Assembly: GCA_964017065.1 (NCBI GenBank)
Contig: OZ024785.1
Location: 9,255,086-9,319,085, forward strand
Origin: Haliclona indistincta
Taxonomy: Eukaryota; Porifera; Demospongiae; Haplosclerida; Chalinidae
Direction: 5' to 3'
DNA length: 64,000 nucleotides
Below the pieces are notes generated by a model. The model was not told the DNA's origin. It made no database searches and saw only the letters and a program-made list of their open reading frames with translations. The position numbers were made by a program, and so were the translations under genes. This document shows, in pieces, positions 20,655 to 32,889 of this stretch. Position 1 is the stretch's first letter. The number at the start of each line of letters is the position of its first letter.

Positions 20655-22677
20655 CTATGTTCTAGTGATCACACCATATGCTGGACACTCCTTCATCTCA
20701 ATATTGCTGCTCTGTGGTGAGAATGCTACTGCTGGTATGTTCTCATATGAAGGAGCAGTCTGCACTGAACTCTGAGACAATGGATCAATATTCTCATACA
20801 GTGGGACAGAAGCAGGTGGAACAGTCAATGCAGCTCTTTGCTTCTGCAAAATTATGTTAGTCATTCAAACATTTACATGCTTCAAAACAATATACCTTGA
20901 CTTTTTTATTGCAGTACAAAAGTAGGAACACAGAACTTAGAATAATTCCTGATACAATAATTGTCACTAAACCTGTACGTGATGCATTGTTATGATAATA
21001 AGTACAGTACCTATATAACTTACCAACAGCAACTACTACTGACACAATCACTATTGTACTAGTGTCACTGGATGGTAGACTAGTTGATACTGATAGTGCT
21101 GAGGTTACACAAATCGAATAAGGTAATGTACTGTTACAGGTACTGACCAGTATTGGATGATGATACAGTATTTTGAGTTGATGATGTAGTAGTAGTGACA
21201 TCAGGAACAGACACTCCTGTTATAGTAACTGGTGCTACAACATTGATGTCTTCTTCAGCATCAGCATCAGTAACTATGATAGTGTATGATGGGTTAGGGT
21301 CTACTTCTATGCAACCAGCAGTCTGATCAATTGTTCCAGTATGCTCAGTTCCAGTTGTTTGACATCTTAACAAGATGAAAGAACTAGCTGGTTCAACATG
21401 ACCCTCAACATATTCAACACTAAGACACACTCTTCCATTCTCTATGTTCATCACTGTAGCATATTGCTTACATCAAAGGTGCCTGTAGTGGATTGAACCT
21501 TTAAACAACATTGGAATCAACACTAACTAAGATTTCCCACTAGTTGTGATTGCTGTATCACTCCTCCATTATAGTGTATATTCAATTTTGCTGTGTACTT
21601 CCTGTTCTCCATTATAGGTCAGTGAATGTAGCCATCACTCTCCTCTCTCCATCAGGTGACATGCTCACTGTACCATTAGTACTAGTGCAAGATGAGTTCA
21701 GACATGCTTCAACAGTAACATGGCTGATAGCATTACCACACACAGATGTTTCCTGCACACAAAATATTGATACAAATTTTGTTATCACCATGACACAGCA
21801 TTAATAATTACCTCAACATCAAAAGTGTATGTCCAGTTGGTGTTTGTTCTGGAATTGGTCCTCAAGGTATTGGTAAATTTCACGTCACTTACTATGTTCA
21901 TACATACATGTAAAATTAAGTCAACATGCAGTAATGTCTCACTTGATGAAGGTGTTTGTGTTATAATAGATGTTGCATTCCCAGCTCCTGCTCCATTCAC
22001 TGCTGTTACCTCTACCTCCAGTGTTTCTCCCAGACTGCTCACACTATAGAAATAGTCTGTTGTACTTATCATAATTGACTGCACTAGCATTCCATTTGTG
22101 TCTTTGATGTCGATGGTGTAGTTAATGGCTACTCCATCTAGGCTATTTGGAGCAATCCATGCAAAGTGTAGTGTACAGCTGTCAACTGTAGTACTAGTAA
22201 GGTCACTAACAGATGACAGTAGACCTATATACACAATGTGATATTATATACAATGATCAGGTTCTGTTACCTTGAATCATCAATACTGCAAAGCTCTGGT
22301 TCAAATCAGTACCTTTCAAAGCAACACAAACAATACTGATACTAGTCTGATCAGATGGAGCAATAAAGCTCAGTGTTACTTGTCTATCTCCATTTGGTAG
22401 AATATTGTCATCAACAACACTGCCTCCTACTGGTGGTGTAGCAGTTATACCAAAACTAGTCAGTCCACTCGCTGGAGCAGCACATGTGAAGTGTGAACTC
22501 CAACATTGTACCAGCACTGACATTTCTTGACTGAGGTGTGGTTGAAAACACTATTCCTGCTCCATAGCTACCTGAGGTATATCAAAGACAATACTTGTTA
22601 AAGAAGTCTAGATCTACTTGATCGATGCAGTCCTTACCTCTGGTAAACAGTACTAAGCTAGCAAGGAGCAGCAACAT
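20655..22677 (-). pseudogene. A-5: A-type receptor with several frameshifts
   Basis: All exons are recognisable: leader about 22638-22677, Ig about 22260-22570, FN3-1 about 21950-22225, FN3-2 about 21805-21890 and 21545-21755, FN3-3 about 21140-21480, membrane about 20900-21090, tail 20655-20864 with both YENI motifs. A 7-base insertion near the first Ig cysteine (about 22495), a 2-base insertion in FN3-2 (about 21615) and another at the start of FN3-3 (about 21462) shift frame against A-2. I see no compensating change, so a full receptor is unlikely. Confidence 0.75.
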
Positions 22678-22835
22678 ATTAAAGTCAATGAAAGAGTGAA
22701 CATTATGTAAACAAGCCCAGATCACGTGCTCACAAAAATATTTACTGTCACAACAAAATTAATGATAAATATTCATAGTAATATTATGTCGTTATGAGTT
22801 TTCAACAAATGCATAAATCAATTCTTTAAGCAATA
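22678..22835 (-). promoter_or_regulatory. A-5 promoter region
   Basis: GTAAACAAGC, CACGTG, then AATATTTACTGTCACAACA, as in A-2. Conserved although the gene body is broken. Confidence 0.4.
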
Positions 22836-22838
22836 ATA

Positions 22839-23366
22839 TCACTTTTGTAATGCAGAATGGTTATCAGTTCTTTGAGCTAGTGCATTAGCCAGTCGTACAG
22901 CACCGAGATTCTTCACACACTTGATGATGGTGATCCATGAGTAGAATCTCTTCTGTGACTGCTCCTCCCACACATACAGCATGGCTTTGAGACAGCTCTC
23001 TTCATTTCCCATATTGTTCACTTCAATCTTATCAAGGTATGTTGTCAGCCCCATGGCCAGTTCTTCTCTTAGATGGTACATGTACCACACTGGAGCTAGT
23101 GGGGTCGGTAGCTGAAATAATGTGGCGTGATGAAACACTAGATTATCAATCCCATGAAGAATCTCTGCAAAAAAAATTATGAAATTGAGTCAACTCGAGT
23201 GTGTATTGACCTAAGCAATTGTCTTCCTCCTCAAACAGGTCATTGGAAGAGTACAGTATTTTGCATCAGAGTCTGATGGTAACTGCAACTGTTGTTGATG
23301 CTCACTTGTCTCAGTTTTGTGCAGAGGAGGCAGTGTTTGTGTGAAGAGTGGCACCTAAAGGCAGCA
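22839..23366 (-). pseudogene. Death-domain exon after B-4 (death fold intact, linker shifted)
   Basis: The death-fold part (22839-23138) is open through WEEQ, SWITIIKC and the LANALAQRT helix, with a four-residue insertion near VWYMYHL. The upstream linker from the acceptor at about 23356 is out of frame with it because of a deletion and an A-run near 23165-23200 and lost codons near 23245. Not translatable as one exon without another splice. Confidence 0.6.
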
Positions 23367-23736
23367 ACACTATAACATGTTATTGATTGAGCGACTGTCA
23401 ACTTTTGATTGTTGAGTCAATAGCATGTTATTGACTCAACAATAACATGTTATTAACTAGTAGTAAAAACTGAGCTTTCAAATTAATTTTCTCAACTCTT
23501 GTGCAAACATCAACCAAGTACTGGCACACTTTTTGAAGCACAGTAAACTGTGTGTCATTAATGGATCATGCACTGTGCTAACATTAGCACTATTTTATGG
23601 TTCCCTGGCTATGTGGTAGAGTAGTGTAGTGATAACATGCCTGCCTAACTGGTTGCCATGGTCAACTTCCTATTGTAGAATAATGTACACATGCTTGTGT
23701 AAGAACTGAAACATGTGAATGCAAAACAATGATGTA
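23367..23736. other. B-4 tail-to-death-domain intron, part 1
   Basis: Family-conserved non-coding sequence up to the TA target site of the element at 23737. Confidence 0.45.
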
Positions 23737-25247
23737 CAGTCAACCGGGGCTATTCCGTCGCGTTTTGGCGTTACAGTGTTTAGTTCTCGTTTATACAGTT
23801 AAAAATTAAAAAGATTTCTATCGAAATCAAAAGGATGTAGGGTTGTGAAATCTACCACAGGTCCACAATGTAGACTAACAAGGAACAAGCATGGAATGGT
23901 AACACGATTGACTTGCTAACAGACCATAGATCCCTACATCAGTGGCTGCTGTGGTTGGCCCTAGCTACACATGTAGTTCAGCTAGTTGCTGTTGACTGAC
24001 ACCTGACGTGCATTCAGCTTGTGACATCTTATGTAACAGCCACTGATGTAGGGATCTATGGTCTGTTAGCAAGTCAATCGTGTTACCATTCCATGCTTGT
24101 TCCTTGTTAGTCTATATTGCGGACCTGTGGTAGATTTCACAACCCTACATCCTTTTGATTTCGATAGAAATCTTTTTAATTTTCTTGTTTGTGTCCTTTT
24201 TTGAAGTGCAGTTCAATATCATGCATGTACTGAGCCGTCTTTGTTTCCACCATTAGTTTAGTTTTCCTGTTTTTGATGGCTTTTCTTTATTGTTGACAAT
24301 TTTAAACTTGTAGCTAAAAATATTATTGTTATGCAGTGCATATTAGCTCGCCTACGCATGCATGCAGTGCATACGAGCCCCGCCCACACTTGTTTGTAGA
24401 CCTTCAGGGCGGTTATAATTATCTTGTAAGAGCAGAATGGTGATCCTATACGATCTTACGCCGTTACGCTAAAAACAAAGTTCAAAAGGCACCTGCCAGG
24501 AGAATTTCACTACTGTTCGTGGGTGTTTTGGTCTCGGCACTGCTCGCGTAAAGGCGCCAGGCGCGCTGAAGAAAGAAAGAAGAAAGAAGAAAGAAGAAGA
24601 CGAAACTCGATTTTCACCGTTTTCAGGTTCGTCACTTTAGTAACAATTTCGAACGATCTCCTTGCTACTGTAAGATGGGGCAACGCCAGAGAGCAGATCT
24701 AAGTGTCTTTGGACGTATGAAATTCATCACCAGGCGAAATATCAGCGTTTGAACGCTAATACATTGTATGTAGCCGCCATCTTGTTTTCCTGTTCAACCC
24801 TACATAGGGACGCACTACCGTGCGTCCCTAATAACTTTGTTCACGAACATTGGATCGATCTGGAACTTTTACCGATCGATTCTAGCGCCTATTTTTCACC
24901 TAGATCTTCAGAGTTTGAATCAGTAAGTTTAACAATTTTGCCAAATCGACCTTTTTAGTTCGTGAACCTTCGCGGGGCTATTTCGACGGCTGAATTCTGG
25001 CGCCGTTTCTCGATCTCTACAACGACGCACTTACTCGTGGCTGCTCAAGACTAGTAGTGTTGTAAAGGAAATTGTCTGCTGAACACGTTGGTTCTTGTTT
25101 TAACCATGTGCGCGCTACTATTTTTATGCTATAAGCGAAAAGAGAAAGTAAGGCTAGCGGGGCTATTTCGACGATCGAAATCACGTTCCAATTGGATTTG
25201 TACGTGGAGTCGGAATAGCCCCGCGTCGGAATAGCCCCGGTTGACTG
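23737..25247. mobile_element. Tc1/pogo-like TIR element hosting a foldback element
   Basis: Inverted termini CAGTCAACCGGGGCTATTCC and its complement are flanked by TA (23735-23736 and 25248-25249). The uninterrupted paralogs show the empty site (GATGTAGTTGACTC). TA duplication and a CAGT start fit the Tc1/mariner/pogo group. No transposase is present. The copy contains foldback element copy 2, so that insertion is younger than this one. Confidence 0.8.
23803..24832. mobile_element. Foldback element copy 2 (nested)
   Basis: Same layout as copy 1: long inverted repeat (about 23803-24185), AT-rich tract, short GAAA/GAAG purine tract (about 24568-24600) and terminal hairpin (about 24808-24832). 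A YY1-like AAGATGGCGGC lies on the minus strand near 24774-24784. This copy lacks the GGAA expansion and serves as the pre-expansion reference. Confidence 0.7.
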
Positions 25248-25496
25248 TAGTTGACTCTAAAAGTCCCTTATGACACACAAGAGGTTTATATTGTGTATTG
25301 TATAACAGTAATGTAAACACATTGTCGTACCAAGCTCATCCTATAACGTTAACTTTTCAACAATCAAACTTTTACATACAGAGTTAATTTTATTGTTAGG
25401 AAACAGTCACTCATAATTTCTTATGTTTAAAATTTATGAACCAATTTGTCGACATGATGACATCATGTTTATGAAAGAAAATTAATTTCTATTTAT
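25248..25496. other. B-4 tail-to-death-domain intron, part 2
   Basis: Continuation of the family-conserved non-coding sequence after the TA element. Nothing else seen. Confidence 0.45.
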
Positions 25497-27520
25497 CTAT
25501 AATTTTATTCTATTGATCACACCATAATATGCTGGACACTCCTTCATCTCAATATTGCTGCTCTGTGGTGAGAATGCTACTGCTGGTATGTTCTCATATG
25601 AAGGAGCAGTCTGTACTGAACTCTGAGACAATGGATCAATATTCTCATACAGTGAGACAGGAGCAGGTGGAACAGTAGCACCAGTAACACTCCTCTTTGT
25701 AGCTCCTCTACAGTACTAAATGATAATCACATTACAGGCATGTATCACCAACTTAGGTTTATTTACCTGTTTCTGACATAAAATGACACATATCAACAAA
25801 CCAATGATAGTTCCAGTAACTATGACGACAACTATAATAACAAAGATAAAATTTCACAATAATATTTATAATTATCTCACCAAACACCAGTGGGACAATC
25901 ACTACTACCAGAGATAGAGACTGTGATACAACTACAGACCCTGTGATATTAGAAGTGAAAGTAAATGAAGAAGAGCCTGGTATTGTCTAACCTGTTGATG
26001 TGGGTGTGGCTCCTGGTGCAGTACTAGACAGTATTCCAGTGTATTCAGGTACAGCCACTCCTAATATGGTAACTGGTGCTGTTGTGTTGATCTCATCTAC
26101 TGCATCACCATCAGTAGCTATGATAGTGTATGATGGATGAGATGGTACATTGAGTATACACATTGATGACCCTTGTATTGTTGCATTATACACATCATGA
26201 CCAGTTAGTGTAGATCTGAACACCACATAGCAGTGAGGATTTGGTTCATGTCCCTCAACATACTGAACTATCAGACACACTCGACCATCAACTACTGGAC
26301 CATTTAGTGTGACACTCCATACATCAAACGTTGCTATAACAGAGTGTCAGAATTAGGCATTGTGCCAGTATTTATCACTACTCACTGATCTCTACTAGAG
26401 GTGATTGATTTATTACTCCTCCTCCTACACTAGGCTGTACAAGTACTGAGGCAGAGTACTTCTTGTTCTCAACTAAATTAGTAAACGTAGCCACCACTCT
26501 CCTGCTGCTATCAGGTAACATGTTCACACTGCTAGTAGAAGCATTGATACAAGAGTTGAGACAAGCTTGAATGATAACAGCATTATCACTGACACACACT
26601 AGTATGTTCTGTAATGAGCAATATTCTCTATTTTAGCACAAAACATAATATCTACCTCAATTGTAAATACGTAACTCCAGTCACTATTGTTCCTCATATG
26701 AACGATTTTGTCAACAGTAAAATTGACTGTGAAATGAATATCTATATTCGTGTGTGTAACTTGAGCACCAAAATAATTATCTACACACGCTACCATGTCA
26801 CTATGATCGTTACTTACTTGACGGTATTGATACAGTAGTACTGGATTTGTTCCCAATCCCGACATCATTGACTGCTGTCACCTCTATCTCCAGTGTTTCT
26901 CCCAGACTGCTCACACTATAAAGGTACTCAGTGTTGTTTGTTGTGTCAGTCCTCAACACTGCTCCATCACTGTGTCTAGTGATGTTGATGGTGTAGTAGT
27001 TAATAAGTACTCCTTGTAGAGTGTAGGGAGCAGTCCAGGTGAGACGTAGTGTACAGTGATCCACCTCAGTACTGGTCAGGTTACCAACAGATTTATTGTG
27101 CTAATTGTTGTAATTTGATTGATGACAATGCATATCACAATAGTGTTATTGTGTTCTAGTAGAGCAGTAAATGATAACACTGATCGTTCTCCACCATCAG
27201 GAAGGATTTGAACAACAATTTTGGTTAACATAACATTCAGATTAGTGTTCCAAGTAATGAAATTTTGACTGTTAGTAGTAGCACAAGTGAAGTCCGCCAC
27301 CTGGCCTATACTGACATTTTGTGATAGTGGTGCTTCAGTTACTGTGACAGCACTCACAAGTACAATAGTACAATTGCAGTTGTATTGCAATTGTACAATA
27401 GTACAATTGCAATAATAAAATTCCTGTTATAGCTAACACAGAAAAATAATGATATTTAATCCATCATAGATTCTTACCTCTACTGAACAGCAGCAAGCTA
27501 GCAAAGAGTAGTCGTTGCAT
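25497..27520 (-). pseudogene. B-4: B-type receptor with Ig/FN3 junction deletion
   Basis: Leader at 27478-27520, Ig about 27100-27370, FN3-1 about 26818-27075, FN3-2 about 26660-26740 and 26384-26610, FN3-3 about 25990-26330, membrane exons about 25880-25970 and 25767-25830, tail 25497-25717 with both YENI motifs and a YYGVI end. A deletion of about 100 bases near 27090 removed the end of the Ig exon, its intron and the start of FN3-1, fusing them out of frame. A palindromic ACAATTGC repeat (27360-27420) invades the Ig acceptor region. The rest of the gene reads open. Confidence 0.72.
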
Positions 27521-27700
27521 TCTAATAATGACAATGAGTAAACAAGCATTACTCATGTGATCACAAATATTCACTGTCACAACAAAAACATAATGTCTAA
27601 CGGTATTCATTACTTTGCTAGATACATGTACATATGACAAAAATTAATAAGTATTAAGTGTACTACAACTAATTAGCATTATGCCTAATAATGTTCTACT
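27521..27700 (-). promoter_or_regulatory. B-4 promoter region
   Basis: GTAAACAAGC, then CATGTGATCACAAATATTC and CACTGTCACAACA. E-box is the CATGTG variant. Confidence 0.4.
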
Positions 27701-27719
27701 AATGGATCACACAAAGGTG

Positions 27720-27870
27720 TGTTGTAACTTCTCCTAGCATGCAGGTACCACACTCAAGCCAGTGAGGTCAGTAGCTCCACTATTGTAACATGAATAAATT
27801 GATCAACAACATAAATTATTTTCTATCTTCTTTCTCAAAAGGTCATTGATATAACTGCAACTGTTGTTGG
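27720..27870 (-). pseudogene. Death-domain exon relic after C-1
   Basis: Same kind of eroded exon as at 2270 and 14085, shorter at the linker side. No open frame. Confidence 0.5.
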
Positions 27871-28187
27871 AGAGCAACAGCAGAATAACATGTTATTTTT
27901 ATTTCATTGAATAACTTGAGCTTCGTATTTTTATCAACTTTCATTGTGTGGATGTCAACCAACTCTGTATGAAGCACAGTAAACAGTGTACCATTGGGTC
28001 ACTTGTATTAACATTACCATCATCTTGTGGTGCTTTCTATGTGTATTGCATCAGTAATGATTGTTTTCGTGTGTTCGGTTGAACTTTTACAGTAATGGTA
28101 CACAAATGTCTGTTCGAAGTGAACTGTAATCATGTTAAGATGACTTAATCATGATGAGTTGCATGATTGTTATATTATAATTCGTCT
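27871..28187. other. C-1 3' flank
   Basis: Non-coding, matches 2461-2740 and 14301-14588. No other feature. Confidence 0.45.
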
Positions 28188-31100
28188 TTATGTTTGAGTG
28201 ATCACACCATATGCTGGACACTCCTTCATCTCAATATTGCTGCTCTGTGGTGAGAATGCTACTGCTGGTATGTTCTCATATGAAGGAGCAGTCTGCACTG
28301 AACTCTGAGACAATGGATCAATATTCTCATACGTTGGGACAGGAGCAGGTAGAACAGTCAATGCAGGTCTTTGATTCTGCAAATTATGTTAGCCATTCAA
28401 AAATTTACAAGCTTCAAAACAATATACATGTACCTTGACTTGTTTATTGCAGTACAAAAGTAGAAACACAGAACTTAGAATAATTCCTGATACAATAATT
28501 GTCACTAAACCTGTGCGTGATGCATTGTTATGATAATAAGTACAGTACCTATATAACTTACCAACAGCAACTACTACTGACACAATCACTATTGTACTAG
28601 TGTCACTGGATGGTAGACTAGTTGATACTGATAGTGGGGTTACACAAATCGAATAAGGCAATGTACTGTTGCAGGTACTGACCAGTATTGGATGATGATA
28701 CAGTATTTTGAGTTGATGATGTAGTAGTAGTGACATCAGGAACAGACACTCCTGTTATAGTAACTGGTGCTACAACATTGATGTCTTCTTCAGCATCAGC
28801 ATCAGTAGCTATGATTGTGTATGATGGGTTAGGGTCTACTTCTATGCAACCAGCAGTCTGATCAATTGTTCCATTATGCTCAGTTCCAGTCGTACTACTT
28901 CTAAACAAGATGAAAGAACTAGCTGGTTCAACATGACCCTCAACATATTCAACACTAAGACACACTCTTCCATTCTCTACTCCTATCACCGTAGCATTAC
29001 ATAGATCAAAGGTGCCTGTAGAATTAATACTTGATAAATTTTCCCACTCCAGGTGTTTAAATATTTAATGATCTTTTTGATATCAAAATGTTTCTGCTTA
29101 TCATTTTTGACACTCACTGATCTCTATTGATTGTGATTGTTGCTCCACCCCTCCATTGTACAGTATCGTCATTGAGGCAGAGTATTTTCTGTTCTCTATA
29201 AGATCAAAGCTCACTAGAGCATTAGTGGTCCCTGTAGCAGACGTGCTACTACCAACAACACAAGAATCAGCTGTGAGACAGCTTCTGAATGTCACTACGG
29301 GTTTTGCTTCAGTGCAAATGACCTGGTTCTATACAAGAATAATAAAATAATTATAATTATGTCATAAATAATTATATGTCGTGGTCAGATTCCTCACATC
29401 GATTGTAAATGGGATCATCCAGGAAGTGGTGCTTCGTTGAATGTTGCTCTTATCAATGGAGATAGGGATGGTAACGCCAGCAGCTATTGAAATAAAAACA
29501 CAATGCATAAGTAGCTAAAACATAGAACTGTTGCTTTAAAAACATGTGTTGTTCGTTGTATAATTTCCATAATGCGAACCGTTGGATAATATAGCACGGG
29601 CACAGGGGGTACGACAAGCTAATTTATTCTGACGTAGCTGCACGTAGGCAATACTTTAGTAAATCAAAATACATTCTGACTTTCCTGGTCTGCTACATCT
29701 TTAGAGGACAATTTGAATGGTCAGTATGTTGCTAAATAGATATCACTGCCCAAGAGCTTTTGTTTAAGCTACCTTGCCCCACCCTTACCCCTTTTAGTTG
29801 CAGTACAGAGAGATGAAGATAGAGAATTGGTTGGTAAAAAGTTTCACCCAAGAAAGCACCAAAGTGATCAAAACAGCATTGCTATCATTCTAGAGCATCA
29901 TTCAGTTAATAATGTAAAGAAATTTCGGCTGTGGCGCACAAACTCTGGCACAAGTGTTGTCCAATTACTGTAACAGCATATAACTAATTGTTTCAGCTAT
30001 TTTCTGTAGATTGTCCTGGAATATTACTTGCCTTGATCTGGAGTGTAAACTATGCACATGCACCTGAGCTCGATACCATGTACTATAGCACGATGGCAAA
30101 CTGTTTAAACTATCCTGCATACATTCCAAAGTTTGTTAGTGGGCGTGTATATGCGATACAAATATGCGATCTGCCCAATCCATCCCATGGGTCCCTGAGT
30201 TGCTATGGGCAAGAAAGTGGTGAAGATTCTCAACAGTGGAAAACACTACAGTTATTGCTTGTGCAAGCAATCAGCTTATTGACAAGTCTGCTACAGACAT
30301 CCTGAAGCAAAATCTTAGCGTTTAATAACGGCGAGCAAAGAGACAGCTCCCTTGTTACCTGCAAAACCCAATATACAGCTGACAAGACCTGGTCAGGGCT
30401 AGAACTAAAAAAGTCGCTAAAATGTAAACTGTTTCAGAGCAGAATGATTCCTGAATCCAGCACAAGTGTGCTGTCTACTGGAGCTGTGCTACTTCTTCCT
30501 AGATTTCACAACATACAGAGAACAGAAACTGGTGCAGTGCACTATACAAATAGCTAAACCGGTATTCTAAGATCATATCTTTAAGTAAGACCAGTAATCA
30601 AGCTCTATTTTACAAAGAATCCACAGATGAGTTCGAGTGCTGTATGATAACGCTATTGAGCCGCACCTCACAATGGAATGTTAGCTATGCTCATTTGAAA
30701 ATCACATGTGCATACTAATGCTTCCAACCTCCTCTGCCCCCCAGGGAAGTTATAGCACGGTGGGCGGAGACTGACCCTGGCTCGATCAACCTCAAGAAAA
30801 ATTTTCCCGGGCACAAGGACAGTGGAAAGCAGTCGTGCAACAAGCACTGTCTGCTCGTGGGGGAGTTATTGCGCTCGGGTACGCCCCTCACGCAATAATT
30901 CCTGTATTGCACTCGCAAAGGTGCTTTAACTAGTTAGTATTGTTGTGTTGGACATAATGATGTCTATGCTACATTGTTACCTGTTTCAGGGATATCCACT
31001 GTTATTTCACTTCCTGCTCCTTGTCCTGCTTGGTTTGTTGCAGTCACCATTATAGTATAAGTTTCTCCTAAAGCATCCGGTATATACAGGTATTCAGTTG

Positions 31101-31728
31101 TGTCGGAGGAGAACATGAATGGGTCATCAGTATCGACGTTTACACCAATAGTGTAGTTCAGTATAGGGACTCCTTGTAGAGTGTAGGGAGCAGTCCAGGT
31201 GAGACGTAGTGTACAGTGATCCACCTCAGTACTGGTCAGGTTACCAACAGGTGACAAGGGACCTACAGACAGAATGATTTATGTACTGTTTACTCTCTAG
31301 AGAGCATTGAGCACCTTGAATGAGCAATAGCGCAGGAGGTGAATTCTCAAAGATTCCCGTTCCATTGATAACTCCACCAGCACTACATGATATATTTGTG
31401 TTATTAAACCCTGCCGAAGCTGTGAATGTTGCTGTTACATGCCTTACACCATCAGGTGTAAGAGTATTTGGTGAGATTTCTACATCAGCACTCGACAGCC
31501 CATTCCAAGAGAGAGTGACTATTGCTCCATTGGGAACCGTACAGGTGAACATCACTGTAGAGTGTAGACTAACGTTTATAGAGACAGGATATTCTGAGAA
31601 TACAGCATCATTCCCTGTAGTGGACAGAGTTTGTTCAACTAGTCACGAGTCGCAAGTTACAGAAAACTCATCGTCCTACCTTCGATAAGCAGCGTAAATA
31701 ACGCAATAAAGCATAATAGAGTCGTCCT
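28188..31728 (-). CDS. C-1: receptor with divergent ectodomain on the shared membrane/tail module
   Basis: Leader MRTTLLCFIALFTLLIEG (about 31675-31728) splices to an Ig-like exon (about 31313-31597; FTCTVP, a core tryptophan in LSWNG, ISCSAG). FN3-1 (about 30975-31260) has a first half like B-type (STEVDHCTLRLTW) and a second half found nowhere else here. A 1.5 kb intron follows. FN3-2 (about 29393-29488 and 29111-29320) is divergent. FN3-3, membrane and tail exons (28188-29015) are close to A-type, with both YENI motifs and AYGVI. All junctions I checked keep frame. It is a mosaic: a distinct N-terminal half on a family-standard C-terminal half. Confidence 0.78.
29495..30970. other. Large C-1 intron, probably with mobile-element debris
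   Basis: Introns elsewhere in the family at this place are under 150 bases. This one is about 1.5 kb and contains a weak HIRAN-like frame (plus strand near 29810-29920, GKKFHPRKHQSD), an unassigned open frame at 29988-30305 and a GC-rich stretch near 30720-30900. No TIR pair or target duplication was resolved. Confidence 0.35.
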
Positions 31729-32041
31729 CATTGCTGCCCCCTAGATAAACGAGTAAGATAATACCACAACGACGCTCTGTCAGTAGCTTACCAACTGTCC
31801 TTTATTACTGCATACAGCGTGGTATCTGTTAACACTTAGTTTCTTATAAGGCTTTTCACAGATCAGTCCTGCAAAAGAATATAGCCTGTTATTCGGGCCT
31901 TGTAAGTTATAAGGCTTGCAAGCCAGAAAGAGGATTTCGTTTTCGACCTCGGATATGTCAGCAAGAGATAAGCTACGCCCAATCCGTAGGTGGCAAATAA
32001 TATTTTATCGAATTCATAAGCTGAGCACAGTAAATTTTTCC
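31729..32041. other. C-1 5' flank, not family-like
   Basis: Lacks the E-box and GTAAACAAGC block of the A and B promoters. A 90-codon minus-strand frame (31863-32135) matches nothing I know. C-1 may therefore be controlled differently. Confidence 0.35.
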
Positions 32042-32345
32042 TTAATCTCTCTAATTCGACAGCATTCCCCACACAGAACTTCTCTACAAAATCAACCAAC
32101 TTGGTATCTCCGGCAACGTTCTGGAATGGTTTCAATCCTATTTGTCATGCAGAAGACAAGCTGTTCTCATTGATGGTATTCACTTGTCCATGTTACCCGT
32201 CACATCTGGAGTGCCCCAGGGAAGCATCCTCGGCCCTCTTTTGTTTGTCATCTTTATAAACGATCTCCCAAATTCCATCCACTCATCAACACCTCTTCTA
32301 TTCGCTGACGACACCAAATGTATCATGACAATCTGTTCTCCGAAT

Positions 32346-32856
32346 TAGTGTTGTATTAGTAGCCAGATTCTATTTTGGTATTAGTATTAGTATTTTCCTC
32401 AGGATAAATTTATTCTAGTTTTAGTTTTAGTTATAGTAATGACTTTAATATGATTTAGTTATAGTATTAGTATAGTATACTATAACACGTTTAATTTGGT
32501 TTTAGTTTTAGTACATCAATTTGAATTATAGTTTTGGTATAAAATTGGGCATTTTTATTTTGCGTAAGAAATACTTCATGCTCTAAGTTTAAATCTGTTA
32601 GTCGATTTCGCTTTCCAATTGTAACTTCTCCTGCTGTCGAAAAAACACGCTCTACTGGGGCTGAGGCACTAAAACTAAATGGAAAAACATTTAGTTATGG
32701 TTTAGTTTGCAGTGAGAATTTACTTATAGTTCTAGTTTTAGTTTAGTACAGTCATGATTGATCTTTTAGTATTAGTATTAGTTTAGTATACTAAAACAAA
32801 ATACCCTCTAGTATAAGGTGTTTTAGTTTTAGTATTAGTATACCAATACAACACTA
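32346..32856. mobile_element. hAT-like non-autonomous element with 8-bp TSD
   Basis: Termini TAGTGTTGTATTAG and CCAATACAACACTA are inverted. The 8-bp direct repeat CTCCGAAT flanks the element exactly (32338-32345 and 32857-32864). The AT-rich interior is full of TTTTAGTTTTAGTATTAG-type motifs. No transposase. An 8-bp duplication with a TAGNG start fits hAT. Confidence 0.85.
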
Positions 32857-32889
32857 CTCCGAATGATTCTGTCCTCTTACAAAATGATC

